This document shows, in pieces, positions 1 to 7,402 of a stretch of DNA of 64,000 bases; the first letter of the stretch is position 1; every line of letters begins with the position of its first letter. Both the position numbers and the translations under genes were made by a program. The DNA comes from Solibacillus isronensis (GTDB lineage: Bacteria > Bacillota > Bacilli > Bacillales_A > Planococcaceae), in assembly GCF_900168685.1 (NCBI RefSeq), contig NZ_FVZN01000012.1, positions 186,001 to 250,000 on the forward strand, given 5' to 3'. A model generated the notes under the pieces. It searched no databases and was not told where the DNA came from. It was given only the letters and a program-made list of their open reading frames with translations.

Positions 1-59
1 GACGAACTATTATCTTAGACCAAAATCGAAAAAGAAGTTTTTTTAAGGAGAAAAAGTAT

Positions 60-533
60 ATGGCTTTTTATTATGAAAGTGCAATTGGTAGTGGTGACAA
101 GAACGTTATTATTCGTTCTTTATCACGAATTATGATAGCGAAGGTTTGTAAGCTCTTAAATATTGAATGGGATTTGCAATTTTATATGGGGTCTTCCAGT
201 GACGAAAATGAGGGGTATCTAGAAGATTTACTTGAATTTTTACATGTTACAAACTCCGATTTCGAGTGGGACGATGAAACAGGCTACTTACATTTAAATC
301 TAAACTTGCCTCGTAACAAAATGGAGTCACTTGTTGAAGCACTTTGTGATGGTTGGTCCGAGTTTTACTATGAGGAAATTCTTGACGAGGAAACCGGTGA
401 GCCAGTTGAGTTTGAGACTTATTCAGAAACAGGTGTAACCCTATATATGAACTACTATCGTGGTAGACCATGCCAATTTTTTAAGGAATATTACGAGTTA
501 ATTTTAAGAAAAGGAAATGAGAAAAATGACTAA
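60..533 (+). CDS. Unknown small protein preceding first E2-like gene
   Basis: I do not recognise the family. The 157-residue acidic protein has no signal peptide or membrane segment and follows an AAGGAG ribosome site (44-49) with good spacing. It is a likely distant paralogue of the product of 2032-2502: similar length, an N-terminal helix with a basic/hydrophobic pattern (RSLSRIMIAKVCKLL against LKTIDKLIICKM), and an acidic middle. Each of the two abuts or overlaps an E2-like gene, so it probably works with that protein. In PRTRC-type clusters small accessory proteins sit beside the E2; whether this is the ubiquitin-like substrate is unknown. Confidence 0.6.
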   Translation: MAFYYESAIGSGDKNVIIRSLSRIMIAKVCKLLNIEWDLQFYMGSSSDENEGYLEDLLEFLHVTNSDFEWDDETGYLHLNLNLPRNKMESLVEALCDGWSEFYYEEILDEETGEPVEFETYSETGVTLYMNYYRGRPCQFFKEYYELILRKGNEKND

Positions 534-1662
534 TAAAGTAATTGCTATTTTTGAGGATAATAAACATATCAAAATGGAACGTTATGAAAATGATACGAAG
601 GTTGGTTCACGCCAAATGTTACCCGCTGATTATTTTGGGAGTATGGCAGCGAACTTAACTCCAGGTGCTTTAATGTCACTATTATTAGAGCACAGGGATT
701 TCGAATCTTCACTTTCAAATTTGCATGATGAAGGAATTTTTGAGGACTTTTTAGCGACTGTCATACGTCATGTACCTAGTCATTTTTTAAATACAGGTGA
801 AAATAACGAACTTGACCCAGGACTCGTTAAAATTTTTAGAGCTGTCGTGGAGAACGTTTGGACGTTCCGATCTATTGATACAAGGACATTGAATGAGTTT
901 ATGAAAAGATTGTCTGCGGATTCTCGTATTCAATTCGATGCCAACATGTTAGACCTAACGAAAAATCTAATGAGCCAGTTGTTACAAACACCTGTTGTTG
1001 AAAACGAAGAGAATAATGAGAAATTACGTATAGCTAGAATGTCGATGTTTAAATTTATGTATCGGTCATTAACGAAGCAGCAGCAAGAAGTTGAAAAAGA
1101 CCTGCTGTATTCAATAATTGCTGGGTTTTCACCTACTGATTATTCCGAGTTTGTTAAAAGTACGCGTGAGGTTCTTACAGACCATGAAGTGACAGACTTT
1201 GAAGGGGTTATTCCTTCTGGCTGTTCATACGTTTTTAAAACGAATAAGCGTACAGTGTATGGCTTTGAGTTGAAAAAAGCACGTTATCGTATCAAATTCC
1301 ATAATCAATTTATTGGGGAGATCGGACACCCACGTTTAGCATTTTTCTACACTGTAAATAGTGCTGGTTTTATTCATAGCATGCGTGTATATGCACTTAA
1401 AGACGATGGCAAGCAATTCAATGGCGATTCAGAGCTTTACCAATATCCATACTCTAACGTTTATTCCTGTGGAGAGGTTTGTTGGGGAGAGAAAAGTACA
1501 TTTAGCTTTGACGATATGAGCTTTGCAGCGAGTGGATTTCTGATGGCAAACAATACGGGCCATTTAACTTCTGGTGCTATGGATTACCTAAAGGAATTCA
1601 AAGACGCTGATTTTGACGATGAAAAATTAATATTAAAAGGCAAATTGAAGGATACGTTATAA
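526..1662 (+). CDS. E2-like protein, prokaryotic E2 family D (PRTRC protein B-like)
   Basis: This is a probable prokaryotic ubiquitin-conjugating-like protein. The C-terminal third (about residues 230-350) carries the signature of the PRTRC B/Prok-E2_D family: GEIGHPRLAFFYTV, then YPYSNVYSCGEVCWG. Cys319 in this numbering aligns with Cys349 of the paralogue at 2499-3716 and is the likely thioester cysteine. The N-terminal 220 residues are helical and unassigned. An in-frame ATG lies 9 bases upstream at 517, but 526 fits the AAGG site at 511-514 and matches the paralogue's N-terminus (MTxK). It overlaps the end of the preceding gene. A strong terminator covers the stop codon. Confidence 0.75.
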   Translation: MTNKVIAIFEDNKHIKMERYENDTKVGSRQMLPADYFGSMAANLTPGALMSLLLEHRDFESSLSNLHDEGIFEDFLATVIRHVPSHFLNTGENNELDPGLVKIFRAVVENVWTFRSIDTRTLNEFMKRLSADSRIQFDANMLDLTKNLMSQLLQTPVVENEENNEKLRIARMSMFKFMYRSLTKQQQEVEKDLLYSIIAGFSPTDYSEFVKSTREVLTDHEVTDFEGVIPSGCSYVFKTNKRTVYGFELKKARYRIKFHNQFIGEIGHPRLAFFYTVNSAGFIHSMRVYALKDDGKQFNGDSELYQYPYSNVYSCGEVCWGEKSTFSFDDMSFAASGFLMANNTGHLTSGAMDYLKEFKDADFDDEKLILKGKLKDTL

Positions 1663-1680
1663 AACGTATCCTTTATTTTT
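1648..1680 (+). terminator. Intrinsic terminator after first E2-like gene
   Basis: A perfect 11-bp stem (AAGGATACGTT with AACGTATCCTT, loop ATAA) is followed by TATTTTT. The stop codon of the E2-like gene lies in the loop. The next gene starts 13 bases later, so this may be a leaky intra-operon attenuator. Confidence 0.85.
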
Positions 1681-1692
1681 GGAGGAAAATAT

Positions 1693-2019
1693 ATGTATGA
1701 CAAATTAGTTGGTTTTATTGATGAACCGCGTACTGAACATGACGAAGCGTTTTTAAGACAAGTAGAATTTATGAAAGCTTTCCCTAAAAATCATAGAGCA
1801 AGTATTAGCGATATGAGAGAGCTATTTGATTCTATTACCATAGACGATTTACTCGCGATTAGAGAAAACCTTTGTAGCGTCTCTGTTTATTTTGAGGGCG
1901 ATATGGAATTTTGCTTGGGTGAAAAAGATGCTGAACCAACCCATTATACGTTAATGGACGACAGCACATTGTATGAGCTTTGGCACTTAAAGACTAATAA
2001 TAAAAAGAAATTCTTCTAG
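1693..2019 (+). CDS. Unknown 108-aa protein between the two E2-like modules
   Basis: No family recognised. The protein is acidic and predicted helical, without signal peptide or membrane segment. An excellent GGAGGA site lies 8 bases before the ATG, directly after the terminator at 1648-1680. It sits between two copies of a small-protein/E2 module and is followed after 12 bases by the second module, so it is probably co-transcribed with it. Confidence 0.6.
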   Translation: MYDKLVGFIDEPRTEHDEAFLRQVEFMKAFPKNHRASISDMRELFDSITIDDLLAIRENLCSVSVYFEGDMEFCLGEKDAEPTHYTLMDDSTLYELWHLKTNNKKKFF

Positions 2020-2031
2020 GAGCGAGAGAGT

Positions 2032-2502
2032 ATGAAAATTAATACTGCTGTATCACAAGACGACCATGTAACAATGCTTAAAACCATTGATAAATTGATC
2101 ATTTGCAAGATGATTGAAGACTATACAAAGAGGCCTGTTTCTTCAAATATCCGCATTTTTCACCAATATAATGAGTTTGTCGGCTACTTTTACGATGACT
2201 TATGGGAAGCATTAATGGAATTTATTGAGGAAACTGGAATAGGAGAAGCTGATATGGAAAACGATACGCTACGCATAAATCTGTATAGTTATGAGCGTAT
2301 TCAGGACCTGGGGCTTGATGAAATAGATGAAAAATTAGAATTGCTTTTTAAGGAGTTGCAATCATTAAAGTGTACGTCATGGGAGGATCATGGTTTTCTC
2401 TATCTTCATTTAGAGGACTACGACTTCGAAAATCACTTGATTGCAAAAGAATTATTGAAATTTGACAACTATTGTTCTGAGATCGGAGAGAAAAGAAAAT
2501 GA
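2032..2502 (+). CDS. Unknown small protein preceding second E2-like gene
   Basis: This 156-residue acidic protein is a likely paralogue of the product of 60-533, by length, N-terminal helix and position before an E2-like gene. No known domain was recognised. An AGGAG site lies 9 bases before the ATG. Its stop overlaps the start of the next gene (ATGA), which indicates translational coupling and suggests the two products act together. Confidence 0.6.
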   Translation: MKINTAVSQDDHVTMLKTIDKLIICKMIEDYTKRPVSSNIRIFHQYNEFVGYFYDDLWEALMEFIEETGIGEADMENDTLRINLYSYERIQDLGLDEIDEKLELLFKELQSLKCTSWEDHGFLYLHLEDYDFENHLIAKELLKFDNYCSEIGEKRK

Positions 2503-3716
2503 CGATTAAAATTAATATTGAACCAAATAAAAACCCTGTAATTGAGCGTTATGAAAACGAGTTAAAGGTTGGTGCCCGTACAGTAAACATTTTGGAACTA
2601 CAGAAAATGTTTGCAAGTGATTTACCAATCGATACGCTTTTATCGGTACTTATTCATGACCGGATTGACGAGTTTTCATTGCTATTAGAACAAGCTACGA
2701 GTGTCGATAACGAGGCGAGTGAGTTTGTTGATGTAATGTTAGAATACCTGAACGGTGAACTGATTAATGCCAGTCGTGCGATTAATGTTGAAAATATTCT
2801 AAAGCATTGTGAAGTAAATGCTGAAAACTTTTCAGTAGAACACTTCAATGAATTAATTCTGTTGTGGTCCAAGAAATTAAGAGAAAATCAAATTGATTTT
2901 TCTGGCCCTTTACGCGAATTGATTTCCTTAGCAAGTGCTAAAGAAATGCCAACAGCACAATTAATGGATTTCATTATGTTATGGGGAACGAAATTAAAGT
3001 TTGCATCGGCAAATGAAGAACTTTCACAGACCCATGTTAGTGCTTTTACGGAGCTAATAAAGATATTGCTTTCAAACGAGCATAATAGCCCATTAAGGAA
3101 AAGCTTAATTAAATTAGCTTTAAGTGAGGTTTCAACACCATCTAACCCTAATGAAATGCGAGCATGGCTTCTGAATGGGATTTCCGAATTAGACCAATTT
3201 GTATTAGAAGACGAGTTGGCACGTCGTAAAAAAGACCGTTTTACTCAAAAAGAAGCGCGCTTCTTTGCACCTTTACCTAAAAATGCCGTATTTATGGCAC
3301 ATACGAATAAGGGGAACGTGTTCTATTACGACTTACCTAAAAATCGGTACTTTACTAAATTTCAGTCGGTTATGTTCAAAGAAAAAGTTGGTTTTCCGCG
3401 TCTTATTTTTGCTATCACCGTTAATGAGCATTTCGAAGTCATTGACGCGAAATTAGCTGCCGCAAAAGGTAACAAATCGATTCACGAAGGTACACAGCTT
3501 TACAAGTACCCGTTTTCAAACGTTTTTTCAACAGGTCAACTTTGCTTCAATTTCAAAGGGATTCCATGCGATGAGCTTCCAGACGCATTTTTAAGCACAT
3601 CGAATAACAGTCACCTAAGTAATGGGGGCTACGAATCGTTTAAAAAGTATGAGGGGCTCGATTTTGACGATGAAACACTGACGCCATTAAATGTAACCGT
3701 TGGTGAATTCTATTAA
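2499..3716 (+). CDS. E2-like protein, second paralogue (Prok-E2_D/PRTRC B-like)
   Basis: This is a 405-residue paralogue of the E2-like protein at 526-1662. Both begin with a short strand and ERYENxLKVGxR, diverge in a helical middle, and share the C-terminal core: VGFPRLIFAITVN, then YPFSNVFSTGQLCFN. Cys349 is the conserved candidate thioester cysteine, whereas the first copy's additional SCG cysteine is Thr here. The tail (LDFDDETL) matches the first copy's DFDDEKL. The ATGA overlap with the preceding gene indicates coupled expression. Family membership is by recognised motifs, not by a search. Confidence 0.72.
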   Translation: MTIKINIEPNKNPVIERYENELKVGARTVNILELQKMFASDLPIDTLLSVLIHDRIDEFSLLLEQATSVDNEASEFVDVMLEYLNGELINASRAINVENILKHCEVNAENFSVEHFNELILLWSKKLRENQIDFSGPLRELISLASAKEMPTAQLMDFIMLWGTKLKFASANEELSQTHVSAFTELIKILLSNEHNSPLRKSLIKLALSEVSTPSNPNEMRAWLLNGISELDQFVLEDELARRKKDRFTQKEARFFAPLPKNAVFMAHTNKGNVFYYDLPKNRYFTKFQSVMFKEKVGFPRLIFAITVNEHFEVIDAKLAAAKGNKSIHEGTQLYKYPFSNVFSTGQLCFNFKGIPCDELPDAFLSTSNNSHLSNGGYESFKKYEGLDFDDETLTPLNVTVGEFY

Positions 3717-3778
3717 TTAGAACTAATTTAGATGCTCTATTTCGTATTATAAAATATCCGAAATTGTTTATATATTTT

Positions 3779-3823
3779 AAAAGACTGTGCTTCCGCTATT
3801 ATTGGAGGCACAGTCTTTTTTTT
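3779..3823 (+). terminator. Intrinsic terminator after second E2-like gene
   Basis: A long hairpin (AAAAGACTGTGCTTCC with GGAGGCACAGTCTTTT, one G-T pair) is followed by a T-run. It ends the E2 operon and separates it from the toxin cassette. Confidence 0.9.
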
Positions 3824-3990
3824 ACCATTTTAATGTGTATGCTGTAATATTCTCGTAAAATGATTTGTTTTGTCGGATTTGTATATTATTGAGATAGTTA
3901 TTACACCTTTTCTTAGGTTCCACCATCTTAACCGAAATAAAAGTATATATATGTTATCGTTTACTTATTATAACAAAGGTGGGTGTTAAT

Positions 3991-4506
3991 ATGAAAAAAC
4001 TATTATCAATACTATTAGCTCTAAGTATATTTGTTTCTTATGGAGGCGTAGGTTACGCAGCAGGAAATATTCAAGAGAACAAAGACATTGTAGAACGCGT
4101 TATAATCGAGAAAGAATTTGTTGAAACTGATGAATTAGAATATATTAATGTCGAAGATTCTGAAATACAACCTATGGTCATACCAATTGTAGTTAATACT
4201 ATAATACAATTTCTTGTACGTGGCACTTTAAAGGAAGCTGGAGAAAAATTCGGAAAACAAGTTGTAGTAAAATTACTTGGTAAGTCTCTTAAACAGTATA
4301 GTGATGTTTGGAAAGGCTTTAAAACTTATCGCGGAAGCATTAAAACAAACGGAGCATCCGGAAGTAAAAAACGCTACTATGAATGGGATTATACTCACCA
4401 AGATATTGAAGTCTATGATAGTAAAGGCAAACACTTAGGCAGTATGGATCCATTTAATGGCGAAATGTATAAACCGGCTGTAAAAGGTCGTACTATTAAA
4501 CTGTAA
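3991..4506 (+). CDS. Secreted toxin with colicin-E3-type 16S rRNase domain
   Basis: The 171-residue protein has a Sec signal peptide (MKKLLSILLALSIF... to YAAG), a short central region and a C-terminal domain of about 50 residues closely resembling the cytotoxic domain of colicin E3/cloacin. Visible matches are YYEWDYTHQDIEVYD, GKHLGSMDP and KGRTIKL. Asp133, His136, Glu140 and Arg167 fall in the spacing of colicin E3's catalytic Asp510, His513, Glu517 and Arg545, which cut 16S rRNA at the decoding site. No receptor or translocation domain of colicin size is present. ATG 3991 is preferred over GTG 3979 because it fits the AAAGGTGGG site and starts the signal peptide. A candidate immunity gene follows. 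Confidence 0.78.
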   Translation: MKKLLSILLALSIFVSYGGVGYAAGNIQENKDIVERVIIEKEFVETDELEYINVEDSEIQPMVIPIVVNTIIQFLVRGTLKEAGEKFGKQVVVKLLGKSLKQYSDVWKGFKTYRGSIKTNGASGSKKRYYEWDYTHQDIEVYDSKGKHLGSMDPFNGEMYKPAVKGRTIKL

Positions 4507-4550
4507 CAACAAGTATTCTAGTTAATAAATTTGAAGGTGGAATAAACTGT

Positions 4551-5075
4551 ATGAAGAAGCAACGAGGCTTAAAAAGAAAAATTCGTAACGTAATCTTGGA
4601 AATTCAAAAAAACGCTAAGATGTTTCCAATCGAATTTTATAATGATTCTTATTTCAATTATTATGTGCCTGCTTCTAGTGATTTATTAGATTACTCACAT
4701 AAAGTGCGTAGCCATATTTTACAAGAGCTGATTGATAATACAATTTATTTAATTCAAAACAAACCTTCCGAATATGCTGATACATTAATTACATTAATAA
4801 TTAATCCTGATGAAATTAGAAATTCTCAAATTATTATTCATAAAAATCTAGAAAGTTATCGAGATTTTTATGTGAGAAATTCAGTGTGGCAACGTTGGAA
4901 AGTTGCTGTTCCAGAGCATGATATTAAAAAAACTCTGAATATCAATTACCCTCAAAATGTAAGTGTAGTAAGCATTGAAGAGATTTTACTTGAAGAAGAA
5001 GACGGGCGTGAACATGAAATAACAAATAGATTTTTTGTTATAGGTGAAATCATACCAGAAGTATTTTCTTTATAA
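4551..5075 (+). CDS. DUF3916-like protein, candidate immunity protein
   Basis: The 174-residue protein resembles the DUF3916 family of Bacillales. Supporting segments are FYNDSYFNYYVPASSD, a QELIDNTIYLIQNKP helix, and SQIIIHKNLESYRDFYVR. It begins 44 bases after the colicin-E3-type toxin, with a GAAGGTGG site, and the pair ends at a shared strong terminator. It has no signal peptide and is presumably cytosolic, where a ribonuclease immunity protein would be needed. The immunity role is inferred from position only. The basic N-terminus (MKKQRGLKRKIR) and an acidic loop near residues 143-153 (EEILLEEEDG) are visible. Confidence 0.65.
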   Translation: MKKQRGLKRKIRNVILEIQKNAKMFPIEFYNDSYFNYYVPASSDLLDYSHKVRSHILQELIDNTIYLIQNKPSEYADTLITLIINPDEIRNSQIIIHKNLESYRDFYVRNSVWQRWKVAVPEHDIKKTLNINYPQNVSVVSIEEILLEEEDGREHEITNRFFVIGEIIPEVFSL

Positions 5076-5107
5076 ATAAAAAGATTATCAGATTTGCATA
5101 TAATAGT

Positions 5108-5143
5108 ACGGAACAGTATATTTGATGACTGTTCCGTTTTTTT
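5108..5143 (+). terminator. Intrinsic terminator after toxin-immunity pair
   Basis: A 10-bp perfect stem (ACGGAACAGT with ACTGTTCCGT, 10-nt loop) is followed by TTTTTT. Confidence 0.88.
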
Positions 5144-5260
5144 ATATTGTTTATAATTAAGTTTGATTATTTGTTGAACTATATTACTTCAAATAACTTA
5201 TTGCAACGGCCTTATTAATTAGATATAATTAACCTATATTTTATTTGATTACTTTTTTTA

Positions 5261-5290
5261 TTGACTATTTGCCGAAACCACTGGTATATC
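5261..5290 (+). promoter_or_regulatory. Probable promoter of the JAB-E1-dnaX operon
   Basis: TTGACT (5261-5266) is followed after 18 nt by an extended TGG-TATATC -10 element. The predicted start point near 5297 puts the structured leader at the very 5' end of the transcript. The remaining bases between 5143 and 5260 are AT-rich and hold nothing else I can support. Confidence 0.5.
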
Positions 5291-5300
5291 GGCTTTCTTT

Positions 5301-5380
5301 AGCACTCAATCGAGTTGCAACATTCGAAACTCTTTCAAGGGATTCGTCTGTCTTGCTATCTATCGATTGGGTGCTTTTTT
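5301..5380 (+). promoter_or_regulatory. Structured leader RNA, copy 1: terminator-like stem with 49-nt loop
   Basis: A 13-bp stem (AGCACTCAATCGA with TCGATTGGGTGCT, one G-T pair) encloses a 49-nt loop and is followed by TTTTTT. The loop contains a small hairpin (GAAACTC with GGGATTC) followed by GTCTGT. A second copy with the same loop length and the same inner elements lies at 10691-10763 before dnaN. It looks like a 5'-UTR terminator whose loop may be read by a protein or RNA. It ends about 30 bases before the ribosome site of the JAB gene. Confidence 0.65.
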
Positions 5381-5424
5381 GTATTCAAATAAGATAACAA
5401 AACATTTTAAGGAGGTCATTTAAA

Positions 5425-6537
5425 ATGACTAAAGAATTATCAATTTTTGATGTGGTTGGAGTAGAGGACGTATTAACTGAAGAAGAAAAAGCTGTATTAA
5501 ACGCGGAGGAAGATAAAAAAGCCAAAGCTAAAACAACTGCAGCAAAGCCGAAACAAAAACCAAAACCGATTGAAGAATTTAAAGTGACTGCTGAGTGGAC
5601 GATTCATTTCCCTACTGAAGCTTTCCGAGTGAGTGATTTTGTTGATGAAGATGATATTCCAGAAGACGGAGTAACATTAGAGATCGTTCGACAAGGTATT
5701 GAACGCCATTTCCCGAAATTTAGTGCAGCACGTACGAAGTGGGATATGGATAAAGATGAAAAACGATTGTTCCCTGACGCCTTTGCTGGCTCAAAGGGTG
5801 CCATCGGTGAGGAAGGAGGGCGTTTTACGCCTTCCTTTTTCATTAATGTTGACGATGCCGCTGCTTCAAAAAAGTTTTATCGCTATGTCATTAGCAAAGA
5901 TAAATCGGTATTTGCCTTATTTGATGCACCATACGGTCGTATGTTGTCACGTATCGGGCAAGCAGAAGACGAGTTCGTTTTCGAGGTTATGGATCGTTAC
6001 AATGTAACGTTTCGTGATATGCCTGAACTGACTAACACGTTCGAGTGGAAGTTCAAAAAGATACCGGGGAGCATTTACGCACAGATTGTCGCTTTTTTCC
6101 GTTCGTATGTAATGGAGAATCAGCAATATGAAGTCGCGTTGCGAGTGTATTATGATATTGAAAAAGCGGAGTATGTTGTTGCTTGTCCTAAACAACGTGT
6201 AACAGCAGTCGCTATTAAGTTCGAACACACGAACGAATACCGATCAATGCGTTATATCCCTGTATTAGAAGTGCACAGTCATAATGTTATGCGTGCTTTC
6301 TTTTCAGAAACGGATAATAAAAACGAGCAATCGTTTAATACGTCATTTGGTGTTTTTGGTGTGTTTGGTCGATTAAATAAGGATGAAATTGAAACAGTTT
6401 TCCGCGCAAAGATGGGCGAGCACGAAGTACCATTTAAAGCGGAAGATATTTTCGATTTAAGTCTTGGTATGGAGCCTGTGAGCTATCCTGCGGATTGGAA
6501 ACAAAACGTAACTGTAGTGGAGGGACTATACCTATGA
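5425..6537 (+). CDS. JAB/JAMM metallopeptidase-like protein (PRTRC A-like)
   Basis: The 370-residue protein has a Lys/Ala/Pro-rich linker (about residues 30-55) and a C-terminal JAB domain. The JAMM motif is complete: HSHNVMRAFFSETD gives His284, His286, Ser294 and Asp297 in HxH-x7-S-x2-D spacing. JAMM peptidases remove ubiquitin-like modifiers; beside E1- and E2-like genes it probably processes or recycles the modifier. The N-terminal part (about residues 55-190) is unassigned. It has a TAAGGAGG site. Its TGA stop overlaps the start of the E1-like gene (ATGA), so the two are translationally coupled. Confidence 0.8.
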   Translation: MTKELSIFDVVGVEDVLTEEEKAVLNAEEDKKAKAKTTAAKPKQKPKPIEEFKVTAEWTIHFPTEAFRVSDFVDEDDIPEDGVTLEIVRQGIERHFPKFSAARTKWDMDKDEKRLFPDAFAGSKGAIGEEGGRFTPSFFINVDDAAASKKFYRYVISKDKSVFALFDAPYGRMLSRIGQAEDEFVFEVMDRYNVTFRDMPELTNTFEWKFKKIPGSIYAQIVAFFRSYVMENQQYEVALRVYYDIEKAEYVVACPKQRVTAVAIKFEHTNEYRSMRYIPVLEVHSHNVMRAFFSETDNKNEQSFNTSFGVFGVFGRLNKDEIETVFRAKMGEHEVPFKAEDIFDLSLGMEPVSYPADWKQNVTVVEGLYL

Positions 6538-7370
6538 TTATTTTAGACAAAAACCAGAAATTAAAATTCAATCAAGTAACGATCGGAACCGGCGCCAATG
6601 GTTCGTTTTTTGTACGAAACAATTTGCAAACCTATAATAATTTCCGCGAACGAATCCAAGGCTTACGCTATATGATTGTGGACGGAGATAAAATAGAGCA
6701 GAAAAATACTCGTAATCAACTATTTTCTTCTGATGAAGTAGGCGAATACAAGGTTTATTCTCTAGCAGATCGCTATGGTGAACATTACAGTTTGGATGTT
6801 TTAGCATCTACCGAGTACGTTACCGAGCTTGAACATTTAGATACCCTTTTCGGTGATGATACAGAAGCATTTCGTATTTTAGTAGGATGTGTCGATAATA
6901 ACCGTACACGCCAATTAATGCATGAGTATTTCATGCAAGCGGAGAACTTACTGTATATTGACGTGGGTGTTGAAGGTGTTCGGGTTAAAGAAGAATTTGA
7001 CAAAGATATCCCATTCCAGCAAGTAACAGATTTAATTGCTGATAGTGGCTTTTCAGGACAGGTCGTAGCTGGATTAAAAGTTAAAGGGGAAGTAGTAGTG
7101 CCGCCCGTAGGCTTATTATATCCCGATATTTTAGAGGACCATGATTCAGTATTTCCTACGCAATCATGCGCGGAAACAATCAACAATCCTCAACGTGTCG
7201 AAACCAATCGCTACGCTGCAGAAATGACGAATGTTTTAATTAACAACCTGCTACATAAAGGTGTGCTAATTCAAAATGAAATTACTTTCAATTCACGTGA
7301 CGGTGTATCCGCACCAACCTATGTGAATAGTGAAATGAAACGAAAATTAAAAGAGTTAATGAATAACTAA
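6534..7370 (+). CDS. ThiF/HesA/MoeB-family E1-like adenylating enzyme
   Basis: The 278-residue protein has the Rossmann adenylation fold of ThiF/E1 proteins: glycine loop GTGANGS (residues 18-24), acidic turn with Asp50 and Asp52, Asn58/Arg60/Gln62 in NTRNQLF (canonical NxxRQ-type arginine), Asp in CVDNNRTR, and a candidate catalytic Cys212 in SCAET. This matches PRTRC-type ThiF proteins that activate a ubiquitin-like C-terminus for transfer to E2. An upstream in-frame ATG at 6495 lies inside the JAB gene; ATG 6534 is chosen because it overlaps the JAB stop and has GGAGGG before it. Confidence 0.82.
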   Translation: MIILDKNQKLKFNQVTIGTGANGSFFVRNNLQTYNNFRERIQGLRYMIVDGDKIEQKNTRNQLFSSDEVGEYKVYSLADRYGEHYSLDVLASTEYVTELEHLDTLFGDDTEAFRILVGCVDNNRTRQLMHEYFMQAENLLYIDVGVEGVRVKEEFDKDIPFQQVTDLIADSGFSGQVVAGLKVKGEVVVPPVGLLYPDILEDHDSVFPTQSCAETINNPQRVETNRYAAEMTNVLINNLLHKGVLIQNEITFNSRDGVSAPTYVNSEMKRKLKELMNN

Positions 7371-7402
7371 TACGACATTTATTTTTAAGGAGAATTTTAA
7401 CT

